NCBI GenBank assembly: GCA_016934575.1 | Contig: JAFGSN010000178.1 | Coordinates: forward strand, 1-56,352 | DNA from: Vicinamibacteria bacterium | GTDB lineage: Bacteria > Acidobacteriota > Vicinamibacteria > Fen-336 | Direction of reading: 5' to 3' | DNA: 56,352 nt | Shown here: positions 54,577 through 56,352 of the stretch, one piece after another | How the letters are laid out: each line of letters starts with the position of its first letter | Position numbering within the stretch: the stretch's first letter is position 1 | The notes under the pieces: generated by a model | Seen by the model: only the letters and a program-made list of their open reading frames with translations | What the model was told of the DNA's origin: nothing | Database searches by the model: none | Made by a program: the position numbers and the translations under genes

Positions 54577-54649
54577 GAGGGCGGTACTCTGGCGTCAGAG
54601 GGCTGCGTTTTGCCCGAAAAAGGCTATTATTCCGTAACTTGGAGCGAGG

Positions 54650-55795
54650 TTGCCCTACCTGAAGAAGCCCGTCGAACCGCAACGGCACGATGCCGGCGCG
54701 GCCGATGATAACGGCGCGCACCACGCTTTCGGCGACGTCCCTCGCGGACATGCATCAGCGTCGAATCCGCCGGCTCCGGTGCCCGACAGGCGGCTCGTCG
54801 ACATTCTGTCTTCCGCCATCGCCGAGCATGAGCAGGAGATGATCACGCACGGCGAGATCGAACGATTGCGGTTTTTCCGGCGTACGCTTGGACGGCTGAG
54901 CGCGATGCTAGCGCCGGCCACGAGCATCTTCCACCGTCATCCGGAGGCGCGCGGACGCTTGCAGTCGATCATCGACGCCGCTTCCGCCTTACGCGCGCTC
55001 TTCACCGAGCGCTGCCCGTTTTTCGCGAACGCGGCGGATGGAGCCTCACAAGATCGAATCGAGAACGAAGGCGAGGCCGCGCCCTCGCTCGCACAGCGAC
55101 TGGCGGACGATCCCGCGGACGAAAGCGCGACGCTCGACATGGAGCTCGAGGGCGTGCTCTTCGAGGTCGCGGGCATGCGGGACGTCCTTTCGCGAGATCA
55201 TGCCCTGGCCACGCTTTTCCGCATGGAGACGGGATCGATCTGCGAGGCGGTCCGTCAGGAGCTGCGCGGAATCAACGTCGCGCTGGCCGCCTTGCTGCAA
55301 ACGCTGACCGAATCGATCGGACTGCCCTCATCACCGGCGGCGCAACCTGCGGCGACCATGCGAACCCCGCACATTCCGGTTGCTCCGCAAACGGCGCGTC
55401 CTCCGGCGTCGGCCCCGCCTTGGGCGTCACAAACGACGCCCCCCCCGAGCACGCCCGTCGCTTCCGAGGCGACGGGGCTCGCGCTCTCCATGTCGGACGA
55501 AAACCTTTCCAACAGTTCCTCCGTCGCCTACCGCTCGGAGGAGGAAGGCATCAAGGCCTTGCAGGCTTTCTTCGAGAGCAACAGTCCCGAGGGCGTGCTT
55601 TTGAAGACGAGCGAAGGGGAATTCGCAGATCTGGTCGGCCGTCTGTTGCATTATATATGTCCCGAGATCGCCTTCTCGCAAAACGACATGACGATTCGTC
55701 TGCGCCAGCTCAAGGACACCCTTGCGCTACGCAAGAAGCTGCACAACAACTTGACGCTGGCTGAGTTCAAGGCATACTTCCGAAAGACCCGTTGA
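54650..55795 (+). CDS. Unrecognised protein paired with a response regulator
   Basis: A protein of about 381 residues, not assigned to a family. Residues 45-240 are mainly helical (IEHxQEMITHGEIERLRFFRR-like text, then DMELEGVLFEVAG, MRDVLSRDHALATLFRMETG). A Pro/Ala/Thr-rich linker (about 245-290) contains an eight-base C run in its DNA. A C-terminal helical domain follows (GEFADLVGRLLHYICPEI, MTIRLRQLKDTLALRKKLH). No catalytic motif is visible and it has no membrane segment. TTG 54650 is supported by GGAG 5 bases upstream; TATTAT at 54625-54630 is a possible -10. It is 13 bases from a CheY-like gene, so it is probably a regulator or partner in that pathway. Confidence 0.65.
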   Translation: MPYLKKPVEPQRHDAGAADDNGAHHAFGDVPRGHASASNPPAPVPDRRLVDILSSAIAEHEQEMITHGEIERLRFFRRTLGRLSAMLAPATSIFHRHPEARGRLQSIIDAASALRALFTERCPFFANAADGASQDRIENEGEAAPSLAQRLADDPADESATLDMELEGVLFEVAGMRDVLSRDHALATLFRMETGSICEAVRQELRGINVALAALLQTLTESIGLPSSPAAQPAATMRTPHIPVAPQTARPPASAPPWASQTTPPPSTPVASEATGLALSMSDENLSNSSSVAYRSEEEGIKALQAFFESNSPEGVLLKTSEGEFADLVGRLLHYICPEIAFSQNDMTIRLRQLKDTLALRKKLHNNLTLAEFKAYFRKTR

Positions 55796-55808
55796 TGAGA
55801 GGATTCCC

Positions 55809-56180
55809 ATGGCCAAAAAGAAAATTCTGATCGTCGACGACTCGGCGACCGTCGTGTTGATGGAGAAGACGATCCTGGCGAACGGCAATTTCGACGTGTC
55901 TGTCGCGAACGACGGCGTGCAAGCGCTCGACTCCATCGCCACGAACCGACCCGACCTCGTGCTGATGGACGTCGTGATGCCTAATATGGACGGATATGAA
56001 ACCGTCAAGCGGTTGCGCGCGGATCCTGCTACGCGGGACATGCCCATCATCATGGTGACGACCAAGGGCGAGACCGAGCATCGGGACAAGGGCCTGAAGA
56101 TCGGATGCAACGATTACATCACGAAACCCATCAATGCGAGCGAGCTTCTCGCCAAGATACGAGCGCTGGTCAGCGCTTGA
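55809..56180 (+). CDS. Single-domain response regulator (CheY/PilG type)
   Basis: A 123-residue receiver domain without output domain. It has the acidic pair D10-D11 in ILIVDDS, the phosphorylation site D54 in VLMDVVMPNMDG, the switch Thr at 84 in MVTT, and K106 in YITKPINA. Such proteins are phosphorylated by a histidine kinase and act by protein contact, as CheY does on the flagellar motor or PilG/PilH on pili. No kinase is in the window. It follows the unrecognised 381-residue protein by 13 bases, and the two probably form an operon. Confidence 0.92.
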   Translation: MAKKKILIVDDSATVVLMEKTILANGNFDVSVANDGVQALDSIATNRPDLVLMDVVMPNMDGYETVKRLRADPATRDMPIIMVTTKGETEHRDKGLKIGCNDYITKPINASELLAKIRALVSA

Positions 56181-56230
56181 CTCGATTCACGAGGATGACG
56201 TCGAATCCAGACGCGCGGATCGCGTGTCCC

Positions 56231-56259
56231 TTGCGACGAGCGCCGCGGTGCGCGATATA
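56231..56259 (+). promoter_or_regulatory. Putative promoter before the last partial gene
   Basis: TTGCGA (56231-56236) and GATATA (56254-56259) are 17 bases apart. The start ATG at 56269 is only about 10 bases beyond, so the transcript would be nearly leaderless, which weakens the call. Confidence 0.3.
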
Positions 56260-56268
56260 CTGCCTGGC

Positions 56269-56352
56269 ATGGTGCGTCTTGAACAACACCGGACTTGGAT
56301 CAACCGGTTTTGGTGCTGCATCAGACTTGCGGGTGGAAGTCCCGCCGCGGTA
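56269..56352 (+). CDS. Start of a gene cut by the window end
   Basis: An open frame of 28 codons from ATG 56269 runs to the edge, reading MVRLEQHRTWINRFWCCIRL at its start. No ribosome site is visible upstream. It is too short to assign. It may begin a membrane protein or be spurious. Confidence 0.3.
   Translation, partial: MVRLEQHRTWINRFWCCIRLAGGSPAAV

Noticed and set aside
1-56352. CRISPR arrays, tRNA or rRNA genes, complete insertion sequences, prophage
   Set aside because: No spaced direct repeats, tRNA cloverleaf, transposase or phage structural gene was recognised on either strand by reading; a dedicated scan was not possible.

Overview
This is a GC-rich bacterial chromosome segment, most likely from an Acidobacteriota member or a close relative. 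The evidence for that is the form of the first MraZ (it begins MLRGNHPARVDAKGR), the coiled-coil membrane protein at 6034-6873, the division-gene order with a PASTA-tailed FtsI, and the style of the GT-C membrane enzymes. This assignment rests on family recognition only. The MurE carries the DNPR motif, so the cell wall is expected to contain meso-diaminopimelate, as in a Gram-negative type envelope.

Layout. Positions 1-3250 are a patchy region: a small membrane protein, a 3' remnant of a tRNA-dihydrouridine synthase interrupted by a stop, a lower-GC DUF3795 protein with a twin-arginine-like leader, remnants of a hicB (and possibly hicA) gene, and an alpha/beta hydrolase. Positions 3288-5998 hold a rightward pair coupled by overlap: an HtrA-like protein with PDZ domain but degenerate catalytic triad, then a KefB-type cation/proton antiporter. 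A coiled-coil membrane protein follows at 6034-6873.

Positions 7224-24055 are a complete leftward division and cell-wall (dcw) cluster: mraZ2, mraZ1, rsmH, ftsL, ftsI, murE, murF, mraY, murD, ftsW, murG, murC, ftsQ, ftsA, ftsZ. It lacks murB and ddl. It has two mraZ genes, each preceded by its own array of three 10-bp repeats that differ in sequence. FolC diverges from mraZ2. A PAP2-type phosphatase and a leftward group (Cys-rich membrane protein, acpS, gatB) follow.

Positions 29342-44448 are a long rightward surface-glycan operon in which nearly every stop codon overlaps the next start: polysaccharide deacetylase-like protein, four GT4 glycosyltransferases, three methyltransferases, three related GT-C-like membrane proteins (one apparently inactive), a flavin-dependent mutase/oxidase-like enzyme and a coiled-coil protein. 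No Wzx, Wzy, ABC exporter or initiating phosphoglycosyl transferase is in the window. A second glycan group at 46383-52086 has a divergent pair of paralogous GT4 enzymes, a third GT4 and a PMT-like membrane glycosyltransferase with a TPR tail. The window ends with a secreted GH3 beta-glucosidase (BglX type), an unrecognised protein paired with a single-domain response regulator, and the start of one more gene cut by the window edge.

No tRNA, rRNA, CRISPR array, complete insertion sequence or prophage was seen.
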